A stretch of DNA of 64,000 nucleotides from Frigoribacterium sp. CG_9.8. GTDB lineage: Bacteria; Actinomycetota; Actinomycetes; Actinomycetales; Microbacteriaceae. The notes below the pieces were generated by a model that did not search any database, was not told the DNA's origin, and saw nothing but the letters and a program-made list of their open reading frames with translations. Shown here in pieces: positions 1-8,133 of this stretch. The stretch's first letter is position 1. Each line of letters begins with the position of its first letter. A program made the translations under genes and the position numbers. The DNA lies in NCBI RefSeq assembly GCF_015751965.1, contig NZ_JADOVH010000003.1, positions 62,001 to 126,000 on the forward strand. Direction: 5' to 3'.

Positions 1-1476
1 CAGAGTCCGCACAGCGACGCCGCTTGGACCCGTACCGATGTAGCCGTAACCGCCGCCAGCGTTATGAGCCGGCCCCGCGATGTCGATGTGCGCCCAGGGG
101 ATGCGCCCGGCTGAGGCATCCACCTGATTGCCGACAAATTCCTGCAGGAAGACTCCGGCCAGAAGCATTCCCGCGGCGGTGTTACCGATCTTCGCGTTGG
201 CAATGTCCGCGACATCCGATTTCAGCAGCACGCGAAGCTCACCGGGCAACGGCATCCCCCAGAATTGCTCTCCAACGATCCGCGCCTGCGCTGTGACTTT
301 GCCGACGAGGGCGTCATCGCCCATGACGCCGGAATAGCGATCGCCGAGAGCCACACGCTGCGCCCCGGTGAGGGTTGCGACATCAATGATCGCGTCGGGG
401 AACTCCTCGCTCGCGGCGACGAGTCCGTCGGCCATGACGAGTCTGCCTTCGGCATCCGTATTTAGTACCTCCACGGTCGTTCCACCGCGCATCCGGAGCA
501 CGTCGTTCGGACGCACGGCGGAACCCGACGGCATATTTTCCGCAAGGCACAACCATGCGGTCAGACGCACGTTGAGGCCGAGACGCGCCGCAGCGAAGAC
601 CACGGCCATCACGGTCGCCGCACCGGTCATGTCGTATTTCATCCCCACCATGCCTGCCGGTGGCTTGAGCGACAGCCCACCGGTGTCGAACGTGATGCCC
701 TTGCCAACGAACGCCAGGTGCTGCGTTGCCGCCGCTGGGGAGTAGCTGAGCTTGACGAGCCGTGGCCCGCGAGCGGATCCCTGACCGACACCGAGAATTC
801 CGCCAAAATCTCCCGCGAGTAGTTCGTCTTCCGCCATCACCTCCACCTGGACGGGAAGATCCGAGGCGAAGTCGAGAACGGCGTCGGCAAAACTCTCTGG
901 ATACAGGTCTGCGGGCGGAGCGTTGACCAGGTCGCGCACTGAATGAATGGCTGAAGCAACAATCGCTGCGCGAGAGAGGAGTTCATTTGCGGCCTCGATC
1001 CCGTTCAGATCTACAGATGTTGTGACAGTGATCTCCGTCGCGGGAACCTTTATTTTTTCCAGTGACGATGACCGATACGCGGTGTACGAGTAGGCGCCGA
1101 TGGCTGCACCTTCCAGAACAGCGAGTACCTCAGCAGCCGACAGCGTCGGGAGGGCGATCACCAGCGAAGCCACACCGGTGAGGCGACGGGCGGCGGTTCC
1201 GGCGGCGTAACGCAAGGAATCCGCGCTTGGGCTGGAGCTACCGAGCCCAACCAGGGCGATGCTGCGAGCGCTGCCCGCCGATGCCGGCACGCGCACCAAC
1301 TCGTCCACGCCGCCGGTCACGCCGATCATGGCAAGGTCCGCCGCGAGGTCGGAGAATGCCGAGTCTTCCGTGACCAAGCGCGGGCCGTCATCCGTCGTCC
1401 TCACCCCGAGAACCAGCACGTCGGCAGCAAGCGAGGAAGGAGATTCGGCAGAGAGCACAAGGGCGGGAACAGTCAT
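1..1476 (-). CDS. pepA: Leucyl aminopeptidase (M17 family), 3' end cut by the window edge
   Basis: Cytosolic M17 metallo-aminopeptidase that removes N-terminal residues from peptides, usually as a hexamer with two metal ions. About 492 codons are visible and the frame runs off the left edge without a stop; the family is usually about 500 residues, so only a short C-terminal piece is missing. Metal and catalytic motifs are present: VGKGITFDTGG with the catalytic lysine and aspartate, and NTDAEGRL near base 460. The N-terminal substrate/regulatory domain precedes them. The ATG at 1474-1476 was chosen because a TACGAT -10 hexamer lies exactly 6 nt upstream and no Shine-Dalgarno is visible, which suggests a leaderless mRNA. 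It is divergent from the PAC2-family gene. Confidence 0.93.
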   Translation of the reverse strand, partial: MTVPALVLSAESPSSLAADVLVLGVRTTDDGPRLVTEDSAFSDLAADLAMIGVTGGVDELVRVPASAGSARSIALVGLGSSSPSADSLRYAAGTAARRLTGVASLVIALPTLSAAEVLAVLEGAAIGAYSYTAYRSSSLEKIKVPATEITVTTSVDLNGIEAANELLSRAAIVASAIHSVRDLVNAPPADLYPESFADAVLDFASDLPVQVEVMAEDELLAGDFGGILGVGQGSARGPRLVKLSYSPAAATQHLAFVGKGITFDTGGLSLKPPAGMVGMKYDMTGAATVMAVVFAAARLGLNVRLTAWLCLAENMPSGSAVRPNDVLRMRGGTTVEVLNTDAEGRLVMADGLVAASEEFPDAIIDVATLTGAQRVALGDRYSGVMGDDALVGKVTAQARIVGEQFWGMPLPGELRVLLKSDVADIANAKIGNTAAGMLLAGVFLQEFVGNQVDASAGRIPWAHIDIAGPAHNAGGGYGYIGTGPSGVAVRTL

Positions 1477-1482
1477 GACGCC

Positions 1483-1488
1483 ATCGTA
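1483..1488 (-). promoter_or_regulatory. -10 hexamer TACGAT for leaderless pepA
   Basis: TANNNT hexamer on the minus strand, 6 nt before the pepA ATG. That spacing puts the transcript start at or next to the start codon. No clear -35 was found. Confidence 0.5.
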
Positions 1489-1519
1489 TCCGCGCCACGG
1501 GATCCTGCTCGCAAGCCAA

Positions 1520-1565
1520 CCAGGGCGGGCCTGTTCGCTCTCGGCACCAACCCCAGGGCGGGCCT
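1520..1565. repeat. 13-bp direct repeat (two copies) in the pepA/PAC2 intergenic region
   Basis: CCAGGGCGGGCCT occurs at 1520-1532 and 1553-1565, so copies are 33 bp apart. Both lie just upstream of the PAC2 -10 hexamer at 1582. They could be an operator pair or a chance GC-rich duplication. Confidence 0.4.
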
Positions 1566-1581
1566 ATGGCTGAGCTCGACC

Positions 1582-1587
1582 TAGACT
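1582..1587 (+). promoter_or_regulatory. -10 hexamer TAGACT for the leaderless PAC2-family gene
   Basis: TANNNT hexamer 6 nt before the ATG at 1594. No Shine-Dalgarno separates them, so a leaderless transcript is likely. Confidence 0.5.
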
Positions 1588-1593
1588 TAATCA

Positions 1594-2523
1594 ATGCAAA
1601 ACCCCGAAGGTCTCTACGAGTTGAACCCGGGCGTCATCGACGTGCCAGAGGGACTTCACCTCGTGGCCGGCCTCACCGGCTTCGCTGACGCAGGCGCGGC
1701 CGTTACCCAGTTGAGTGAATACCTTCTCGACACGGTCACTCACCGGGAGGTCGCGACTTTCGACGCCGATATTTTGCTCGACTATCGGGCGCGCCGTCCC
1801 ACCATCTACTTCGATCAGGATCACCTGGCCGACTACCGCCCGCCACGCCTCGCGCTCTCCATCGCAACCGACGAGATCGGCCAACCCTTCCTGTTTCTCA
1901 CCGGCTTCGAGCCCGACTTCCAGTGGGAGCGGTTCAGCGAAGCGGTGATGCAGCTCATCGCCCGGTTCAAAGTGAAGACGACAACCTGGGTGCATGCGAT
2001 CCCGATGCCGGTGCCCCACACCCGCCCAATCGGGGTCACGGTGAGTGGCAACCGTCCGGAACTCATCGAGTCGATGTCCATTTGGAAGCCGCGCACGCAG
2101 GTGCCAGCCAATGCTCTTCACCTGGTCGAGTACCGGCTACAGCAGCAGTCTCACCCCACCGCGGGATTCGTTCTGCTGATCCCGCACTACCTCGCCGACA
2201 CCGAGTTTCCGGATGCTGCCGTGAAGGCGCTCGAATCGATCAGTGCGGCCACCGGGCTGATTTTTCCGACCGACGCCCTGCGCGAAGAGGGACGGGACTT
2301 CCTCACGAAGATCGATAGCCAGGTCGAGACCAACTCGGAACTCGCGCGACTGGTCGGCACTCTCGAAGAGCGTCACGACTCCTATATGGAGGGAAACCCA
2401 TTGCGTTCGCCGCTCACCGACATGGACGGCGAGCTGCCAACTGCCGATGAGATCGCCGCAGAGCTGGAGAACTTTCTTGCAGCTCGCCGCACCGGCGAAG
2501 AGACCGACCCCTTCTTGCCCTGA
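1594..2523 (+). CDS. PAC2-family protein (proteasome assembly chaperone-like)
   Basis: 309-residue PAC2-family protein. The fold is shared with eukaryotic and archaeal proteasome-assembly chaperones; its role in actinobacteria is not settled. Diagnostic features are the N-terminal GLTGFADAG segment, a central strand-rich region with HAIPMPVPHTRP, and a C-terminal helical tail that would pack against a partner. The tail ends acidic, with EETDPFLP. No signal peptide or membrane segment is visible. The ATG sits 6 nt after a TAGACT hexamer, which supports this start. An MFS transporter gene follows 45 bp downstream but has its own -10. Confidence 0.85.
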   Translation: MQNPEGLYELNPGVIDVPEGLHLVAGLTGFADAGAAVTQLSEYLLDTVTHREVATFDADILLDYRARRPTIYFDQDHLADYRPPRLALSIATDEIGQPFLFLTGFEPDFQWERFSEAVMQLIARFKVKTTTWVHAIPMPVPHTRPIGVTVSGNRPELIESMSIWKPRTQVPANALHLVEYRLQQQSHPTAGFVLLIPHYLADTEFPDAAVKALESISAATGLIFPTDALREEGRDFLTKIDSQVETNSELARLVGTLEERHDSYMEGNPLRSPLTDMDGELPTADEIAAELENFLAARRTGEETDPFLP

Positions 2524-2556
2524 GCTGGGTCCGCCAAGGCCCAAACGACCCCGGGC

Positions 2557-2562
2557 TACAGT
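2557..2562 (+). promoter_or_regulatory. -10 hexamer TACAGT for the leaderless MFS gene
   Basis: TANNNT hexamer 6 nt before the GTG at 2569, between the PAC2 stop and the transporter gene. No Shine-Dalgarno is visible. Confidence 0.5.
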
Positions 2563-2568
2563 GGAACG

Positions 2569-3915
2569 GTGAATTCGCGGCGATCCTGGCTCATTTGGGG
2601 AGTCGCCCTCTTCGCCTATCTCGTCGCCGTACTGCAGCGCACCTCGCTCGGTGTTTCCGGCATCGAAGCTGCCCACCGATTCGGAGTATCGGCTTCGGCC
2701 CTCTCCAGCCTCGCGGTCGTGCAGTTGGTCGTCTATGCCGCCCTGCAAATCCCGACCGGCGTACTGCTCGATCGAGTCGGACCGAAGGTGCTGATCGGGA
2801 CAGGAGCCGTCCTGATGTTAGCCGGGCAAATAACTCTTGCCCTCGCGCCGTCGATCGGTATTGCGGTTCTCGGGCGCATTCTCGTCGGAGCAGGTGATGC
2901 ACTGACCTTCATCTCGGTCATCCGGTTACTCGCTCTGTGGTTTCGCGGACGGATTCTGCCGCAGGTGTCGCAGTGGACTGGCAACATCGGTCAACTCGGG
3001 CAGGTCGTGTCTGCCATTCCGCTGTCACTGACCCTGCACCGCTACGGCTGGACGCCCGCTTTCCTTTCCGCTGCGGCGCTCTCGCTTGTGGCAGCGGTGC
3101 TCGTTGTCGTGTTGCTGTCCGATGGTCACCCGACGACACGACCGGGCGGTACCCCGTCAACTGACCGCCTCATCAACTGGCCGACGGCGCTGCGGCAGCT
3201 GCGAGAATCTCTCGCCCGTCCGGGCACACAGCTGGGATTCTGGTCGCATTTCGTCACCCAGTCTTCGGGCACCGTCTTCTCCTTGCTGTGGGGTTTCCCC
3301 TTGCTCACGGCCGGACTTGGCTACTCGCCAGGCACGGCATCGGGTCTACTCGCCCTGATCGTGCTCGCCGGAGTTCTGAGCGGACCGATCCTCGGCATTC
3401 TCACCGCGCGCTTCCCGATGCGGCGATCCAACCTGGTGATCGGAATAGTGGCAATGATCGGAGTCACCTGGACTGCAGTACTGATCTGGCCGGACCGTCC
3501 GCCATTCTGGCTTGTCGTTGCGCTGGTTGTGGTGTTAGGAATCGGCGGTCCCGGCTCGCTCATCGGGTTCGATTTCGCTCGAACCTTTAATCCCATGCGC
3601 AGCCTTGGCTCCGCAACCGGGGTCGTCAACGTCGGTGGTTTTCTCGCGAGTTTCGTAATGATGTACCTCATCGGGCTCATTCTCGACATCGAGAACACTG
3701 TTCGAGTGGCCGGGGGAGCGGCCAGTGATATCTACGGCTGGAATTCGTTCAGAGTCGCCTTGCTCACTCAATACGTTGTGATCGGCACAGGAGTGCTGTT
3801 CCTGATGCGGGCACGCACGAGAACTCGCCAGCTGTTGCACTCTGACGAGGGAATACAAGTGGCCCCGCTGTGGGTTTCACTAGTGAGGTTCTGGAGGCGC
3901 CGTAACGGCCGGTAA
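2569..3915 (+). CDS. MFS transporter
   Basis: 448-residue major facilitator with about 12 hydrophobic segments in two bundles. The cytoplasmic loop between TM2 and TM3 carries the MFS signature GVLLDRVGPKVLIGTG (about residues 65-80). A long central loop lies around residues 185-215. The substrate cannot be read from the sequence; general family membership is secure. The GTG start is preceded at exactly 6 nt by TACAGT and by no Shine-Dalgarno, suggesting a leaderless transcript independent of the upstream gene. The C-terminus ends in a basic stretch, RFWRRRNGR, expected to be cytoplasmic. Confidence 0.88.
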   Translation: MNSRRSWLIWGVALFAYLVAVLQRTSLGVSGIEAAHRFGVSASALSSLAVVQLVVYAALQIPTGVLLDRVGPKVLIGTGAVLMLAGQITLALAPSIGIAVLGRILVGAGDALTFISVIRLLALWFRGRILPQVSQWTGNIGQLGQVVSAIPLSLTLHRYGWTPAFLSAAALSLVAAVLVVVLLSDGHPTTRPGGTPSTDRLINWPTALRQLRESLARPGTQLGFWSHFVTQSSGTVFSLLWGFPLLTAGLGYSPGTASGLLALIVLAGVLSGPILGILTARFPMRRSNLVIGIVAMIGVTWTAVLIWPDRPPFWLVVALVVVLGIGGPGSLIGFDFARTFNPMRSLGSATGVVNVGGFLASFVMMYLIGLILDIENTVRVAGGAASDIYGWNSFRVALLTQYVVIGTGVLFLMRARTRTRQLLHSDEGIQVAPLWVSLVRFWRRRNGR

Positions 3916-4147
3916 CCCCCTACAGCTATCCGGTCGCATTGGCAAGGGTCATTCTGAATCCGTGCAATAATCAATCCAAGGCCCTTTCAGGTTTGCTTCA
4001 TTCGAACGCAGCACCACTGCGCAAGAGTGTGGAACTTGACATGGGTCTTAGTGCTGCCCGAAAAAACCCGGCTATGCGTCGGACAAGGTCAGTGCTCCCA
4101 GTGATGGGCGTGTAACGCCTGACGATCTACTAGTGAAAGGTGACCCA

Positions 4148-5548
4148 ATGGCCACCCGATCCAAAACCACTGCCGTCGCAGAACCGGACGCCGCTACCGA
4201 GGTCACTGTCGATCTCGCTGACGCCGTTGATCTGAAGACAGCACCAGCCAAGACAACTCCAGCCAAGACAACGGCAGCCAAGACAGCGGCGGCTGCGAAG
4301 GCAGCGCCTGCAAAAAAGGCACCACTGAAAAAGCCTGTTGTCAAGCGTGCCTCGAAGGCTGCAACCTCAGGGGATGAGCAAGGCGGCCCCTCGGATGAAG
4401 CAGAGGTCGTTGTCACAAGCCGGAAAAACGGCGTCGCCAAGGATGCTGATGGCAAGAATGCCGATGCGAAAGATGCCGACGCCAAAGACGCTGACGCTAA
4501 GGATGAGTCGTCCGAGGATTCGGACGAGGACAAGGACGAGAAAACCGCGGAGATACTGCCCTCGGGTGCGCTCGTACTGTCTCTTGTTGACGATGAGGAT
4601 GAAGTCCCGGTCTACTCCTCCGCAATCACCGGCGCGACGGCCGATCCGGTCAAGGACTACCTCAAACAGATCGGGAAGGTCGCTCTTCTCAACGCTGCCG
4701 AGGAAGTCGAACTCGCCATGCGAATCGAGGCCGGTCTGTTCGCGGAGGACAAGCTGGCAGACATGACGCCCGCCGAACTCAAGTCACAGCTCGGTCGCGA
4801 GCTCAACTGGGTCGCCAAGGATGGACAGCGCGCGAAAAGCCATCTGCTCGGGGCGAACCTCCGCCTGGTCGTATCGCTCGCCAAGCGCTATACCGGGCGT
4901 GGAATGCAGTTTCTCGATCTCATTCAGGAGGGTAACCTCGGCCTTATCCGCGCTGTAGAAAAATTCGACTACACCAAAGGCTTCAAGTTCTCGACCTACG
5001 CCACGTGGTGGATCCGTCAAGCTATTACGCGCGCCATGGCCGACCAGGCCCGCACGATCCGAATCCCCGTGCATATGGTCGAGGTCATCAACAAGCTCGC
5101 GCGCGTGCAGCGACAGATGCTCCAGGACCTGGGGCGCGAACCCACGCCGGAGGAGTTGAGCCGCGAGCTCGATATGACCCCGGAAAAGGTCATCGAGGTG
5201 CAGAAGTACGGGCGCGAACCGATCTCGCTTCACACCCCGCTCGGTGAAGACGGCGACAGCGAGTTCGGTGACCTCATCGAGGACACCGAAGCTGTCGTGC
5301 CGGCTGATGCTGTGGGCTTCACGATGCTCCAGAAGCAACTGGAGTCACTGCTCGACTCGCTGTCCGAGCGAGAGGCCGGGGTAATTCGCATGCGTTTTGG
5401 CCTCGGTGATGGCATGCCGAAGACCCTCGATCAGATCGGTGACACCTTCGGTGTCACACGCGAGCGAATCCGGCAGATTGAGTCGAAGACGATGGCGAAG
5501 TTGCGTCATCCGTCGCGGTCGCAGTCGCTGCGGGACTACCTCGAGTAG
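4148..5548 (+). CDS. sigA: RNA polymerase primary sigma factor (SigA/HrdB type)
   Basis: 466-residue vegetative sigma-70 factor. Residues 1-140 are a low-complexity tail, first Lys/Ala/Pro/Thr-rich and then an acidic Asp-Ala-Lys repeat. Conserved regions follow: 1.2 ([16 protein letters not shown]), 2.1-2.4 with the [16 protein letters not shown] block that melts and reads the -10, region 3, and region 4.2 with the helix-turn-helix [12 protein letters not shown] that reads the -35. Downstream of a possible GTG at 4133, the ATG at 4148 is preferred because AAAGGTGA lies 7 nt before it. The 217-bp upstream gap contains a TTGACA at 4036-4041 without a convincing -10. A CofE-like gene follows 12 bp downstream. 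Confidence 0.96.
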   Translation: MATRSKTTAVAEPDAATEVTVDLADAVDLKTAPAKTTPAKTTAAKTAAAAKAAPAKKAPLKKPVVKRASKAATSGDEQGGPSDEAEVVVTSRKNGVAKDADGKNADAKDADAKDADAKDESSEDSDEDKDEKTAEILPSGALVLSLVDDEDEVPVYSSAITGATADPVKDYLKQIGKVALLNAAEEVELAMRIEAGLFAEDKLADMTPAELKSQLGRELNWVAKDGQRAKSHLLGANLRLVVSLAKRYTGRGMQFLDLIQEGNLGLIRAVEKFDYTKGFKFSTYATWWIRQAITRAMADQARTIRIPVHMVEVINKLARVQRQMLQDLGREPTPEELSRELDMTPEKVIEVQKYGREPISLHTPLGEDGDSEFGDLIEDTEAVVPADAVGFTMLQKQLESLLDSLSEREAGVIRMRFGLGDGMPKTLDQIGDTFGVTRERIRQIESKTMAKLRHPSRSQSLRDYLE

Positions 5549-5560
5549 ACCCGGAACGAC

Positions 5561-6268
5561 ATGGTGATGGGTTCTGAAGCAAATGAAGGCAAGGCTCTCG
5601 AAACGGAGCTTGATGGTGTGCGCTACGAGCGCATCCCGATCAAGACCCGGCTCGTCGGCCCAACCGACGACATCGTGGAAATCGTGACAACATTCGCGCA
5701 CTCCGTCGTGCGGCCGGGCGACATTCTGTTCGTCACCGAGAAGATTGTGGCCATCACTCAGGGCCGCGCTTATCCGGTTGACGAGATCACACCGCGACCG
5801 CTCGCGACCCGGCTGTCTCGCTACGTCACTCGCACACCCTCCGGTATCGGTCTTGGGCTGCCGGAGACCATGGAGATGGCCCTGCGCGAATGCGGCACTC
5901 CGCGCATCCTTTTCGCCGCTGCCGTTGCCGTAGTAACGAAGCCGTTTGGTCGGCGTGGCGACTTCTATCGGGTAGCGGGCCCCAAGGCACGCGGCATCGA
6001 CGGCCCGACAAGTGGAACGATCCCGCCCTACAACTCACAGGTGGTGCTCGCGCCGGAACGGCCGTCAGAGGTCGCTGCTGTTCTGCGCGCCGCGCTGGGC
6101 ACTCCGGTCGACGTGCTCATCGTCGACATCAATGATTTCGGTGGCAACGTGCTCGGTTCAACGCTTGACCGCACAGCAAATCGACTGATGGAACGAATCC
6201 TGGGGGATAATCCTCTCGGCCAGGGGCACCAATCGACGCCGCTCGGTGTGATCCGCCGCGTCGTCTAG
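5561..6268 (+). CDS. CofE-like coenzyme F420-0:L-glutamate ligase family protein
   Basis: 235-residue protein of the F420_ligase family. CofE adds L-glutamate to F420-0 using GTP. The N-terminal KTRLVGPTDDIVEIV and GDILFVTEKIVAITQGR segments and the DINDFGGNVLG stretch near residue 190 match the CofE fold. The usual C-terminal nitroreductase/dehydrogenase half of FbiB is absent. No other F420 biosynthesis gene (cofC, cofD, fbiC) lies in the window. It sits 12 bp after sigA and next to an ATP-grasp ligase and two racemase-like genes, so a role in adding an amino acid to another acceptor, such as a cell-wall peptide, is possible. An alternative ATG lies at 5567. True F420 biosynthesis remains possible if the other genes lie elsewhere. 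Confidence 0.82.
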   Translation: MVMGSEANEGKALETELDGVRYERIPIKTRLVGPTDDIVEIVTTFAHSVVRPGDILFVTEKIVAITQGRAYPVDEITPRPLATRLSRYVTRTPSGIGLGLPETMEMALRECGTPRILFAAAVAVVTKPFGRRGDFYRVAGPKARGIDGPTSGTIPPYNSQVVLAPERPSEVAAVLRAALGTPVDVLIVDINDFGGNVLGSTLDRTANRLMERILGDNPLGQGHQSTPLGVIRRVV

Positions 6269-6307
6269 GCCGGCACGCGAACGAGCATGCGGGTGCGGGT
6301 TCGCCTC

Positions 6308-7495
6308 TCAGAAACCAACGTACTGCTGGTAGCGCGCCCGGTTCCCAGTGCGGATCCCCGTGGCGCTTGGCTTGTTTTCGTAGACTCCGGCAGCCCAGTT
6401 GCCCTCCACGAGCACCGGTCCGTTCTCGCCGATGACCACGTCCCAGCCCACGTACTGCACCTGTGGTACGACACGGCATGCCAAATCGATGAAGATGAAC
6501 AACTCGGGGGTCATTGGCAGCTGGAAGTCGACGATTGATACGCCGGATTCCGGATGGGTCGAATACACGTTCTCGTGCGAGTCGTACCCGGGACCGCGAG
6601 AATGGCCCTGCATATCGAGCATCGAGAAGAATCCCCCGTAGGTCTGCTGGTCACTCGCCTGGCCGCGGCCGAACTTCTGCGCCATTGCGAGCACGTGGGT
6701 GTTCTGACCGTCGAAGAATGTGGTGACGCGGGTGGTGTTTGCGGTGCCAGGGCACAGAGCGGCGAGTGTCGGGTGCTGCGTGATGTACTCCTCGAGGAGG
6801 TTTTGCCCCTTCGCGAGCATCGAACTGCGAAGTCCGTCCCAGTCGGTGATGAGAGCCGCCTCATAGCGTTCGACGCCGTGTCCCGAGTCGCTGAACGGAA
6901 CTTTCCCCATGACGCGTTCGTGTTTTTCGACGAACGCGCGCAGCTGGGCATCCGTCGTTTCGCGCACGTCGAGCCACTCGCGGCCCAACAGGTCAGCGAA
7001 GCGGCGATTGAACTCGAGCTTGTCGTGGAACAGCCCGCGGTACTCGGGCTGGTCGTACTTCATGGCGATGTGGTTGGAGAGCGAATTAGTCATGTAGGTG
7101 ACTCGCTCCCGGCGGGTCAGAATGGCGAAATCGCAGTCGACATAGTCCTGAAATGCCGTGTTGCGAAATCCCGCCGACCACAGCATGTCAACCACAATCA
7201 GAGCTACCGGCTTGTTGAACTGCACAGCTACGCCGCGGGCCCGGATCAGGACGGATGCCGCATCAAATCCACGAACCCGACGTGCGAGATACTGAATGCG
7301 ATTTTTCAGGCCGAGGCTCTGTGAATTGGCGGTGGCTCTGGTGTTAGCGATTGTTCCACTCCCGTCGATGACCGATGACCGGTATACAGTCAGATCGACA
7401 ATCCTAACCGGCGAGCTGCCCAGCGCCCGGCGAGCAGCGCGATGAGGCGGTATTCTCGAGGTCGTGCCAGCGTGCGCTGGTGGAGAGGGACGCAT
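6308..7495 (-). CDS. ATP-grasp ligase, sugar-transfer-associated ATP-grasp family; start uncertain
   Basis: ATP-grasp fold ligase, which would form an amide, thioester or similar bond through an acyl-phosphate. The segments VLVEGNWAAGVYENKP near the C-terminus, QYVGWDVVIGENGPV and NTTRVTTFFDG fit the metal- and ATP-binding half of the fold. The substrate is unknown. The open frame reaches an ATG at 7495, but that codon lies 2 nt from the divergent racemase-like ATG at 7498. The first 60 codons are poor in family features, and homologous sequence seems to begin near LKNRIQYL at about 7309, where only CTG is in frame. A non-ATG start between 7300 and 7400 is likely. Its neighbours suggest an amino-acid or peptide ligase. 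Confidence 0.75.
   Translation of the reverse strand: MRPSPPAHAGTTSRIPPHRAARRALGSSPVRIVDLTVYRSSVIDGSGTIANTRATANSQSLGLKNRIQYLARRVRGFDAASVLIRARGVAVQFNKPVALIVVDMLWSAGFRNTAFQDYVDCDFAILTRRERVTYMTNSLSNHIAMKYDQPEYRGLFHDKLEFNRRFADLLGREWLDVRETTDAQLRAFVEKHERVMGKVPFSDSGHGVERYEAALITDWDGLRSSMLAKGQNLLEEYITQHPTLAALCPGTANTTRVTTFFDGQNTHVLAMAQKFGRGQASDQQTYGGFFSMLDMQGHSRGPGYDSHENVYSTHPESGVSIVDFQLPMTPELFIFIDLACRVVPQVQYVGWDVVIGENGPVLVEGNWAAGVYENKPSATGIRTGNRARYQQYVGF
7451..7456 (+). promoter_or_regulatory. -10-like TATTCT upstream of the racemase-like pair
   Basis: TANNNT hexamer 41 nt before the ATG at 7498. It would give a leader of about 35 nt containing the GGAGAGGG ribosome-binding site at 7482-7489. It overlaps the 5' part of the opposite-strand ATP-grasp frame. 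Confidence 0.35.
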
Positions 7496-7497
7496 CG

Positions 7498-8133
7498 ATG
7501 CAGGCCAATAGCTGGCGAGCCACAGCTCGAATTGATCTGGCGGCCATCCGACAAAATCTTGTCGTTCTTACTTCGCGCTACGGCACCAAAAAGTACGTTG
7601 CGGATATCGCCGCCGATGCCTACGGGCACGGTACGTCCGAGGTCGGCCGGCTTGCTCGCAAAGCGGCGGTGACAGTGTCGGAAAGCTCTAACCCGCTTGG
7701 AGGAGAGCTGTACGGACTCACCCGCGACCCGCTCTTGCATGCTGCCATGCGTGTGAGCGCCCTGGTGATCGCTACGAAAACCATCGATGCGGGAGAGGGA
7801 GTCTCCTACGGGTATACCTGGCATGCCCCGACGCGCACCAACCTTGCACTCGTCGGGATCGGTTATGCCGATGGTCTTGATCGGAGCGCAAGCAACGTGG
7901 GATCCCTTCTTCTCGGTGGGGTAGAGCATCGCATCGTGGGGCGTGTGGCGATGAATGCCCTCGTGCTCGACCTGGGTCAGCATTCCGCCGCCATCGGTGA
8001 CGAGGCTGTGGTCTTCGGTGATCCGGCTGTTGGCGAGCCAGCCGTCGGGGACTGGGCCGGGCAGCTCGAGCGCCCGTGCGCAGAAATCGTCGCTGTTTTC
8101 GGTAGCCACCTGCCGCGGGAGTACCGATGGTAG
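7498..8133 (+). CDS. Internally truncated alanine-racemase-fold protein lacking the PLP lysine
   Basis: 211-residue protein related to fold-III alanine racemases (usually 360-390). Residues 8-45 resemble the racemase N-terminus, but the PLP motif V-K-A-D-A-Y-G-H-G reads I-A-A-D-A-Y-G-H-G, so the lysine is replaced by Ala38. Most of the TIM barrel is missing: the sequence passes from about residue 58 to GELYGLTRDP. The C-terminal beta domain is well preserved: GEGVSYG (99-105), IGYADG with the catalytic-type Tyr123, and VGRVAMN with Met152, normally supplied to the partner's active site. It cannot bind PLP alone. Its stop overlaps the next racemase start by 7 bp, implying coupled synthesis. 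A heteromer subunit is the preferred reading; a decaying duplicate is the alternative. The start is set by GGAGAGGG 8 nt upstream. Confidence 0.75.
   Translation: MQANSWRATARIDLAAIRQNLVVLTSRYGTKKYVADIAADAYGHGTSEVGRLARKAAVTVSESSNPLGGELYGLTRDPLLHAAMRVSALVIATKTIDAGEGVSYGYTWHAPTRTNLALVGIGYADGLDRSASNVGSLLLGGVEHRIVGRVAMNALVLDLGQHSAAIGDEAVVFGDPAVGEPAVGDWAGQLERPCAEIVAVFGSHLPREYRW

Noticed and set aside
4031-4065. TTGACA (4036) or GGAAC (4031) as a sigA promoter
   Set aside because: No matching -10 (TANNNT at 16-18 bp) or extracytoplasmic-sigma -10 was found at the correct distance.
6554-7324. 256-codon plus-strand frame inside the ATP-grasp gene
   Set aside because: No family features. The minus-strand protein has ATP-grasp motifs throughout.
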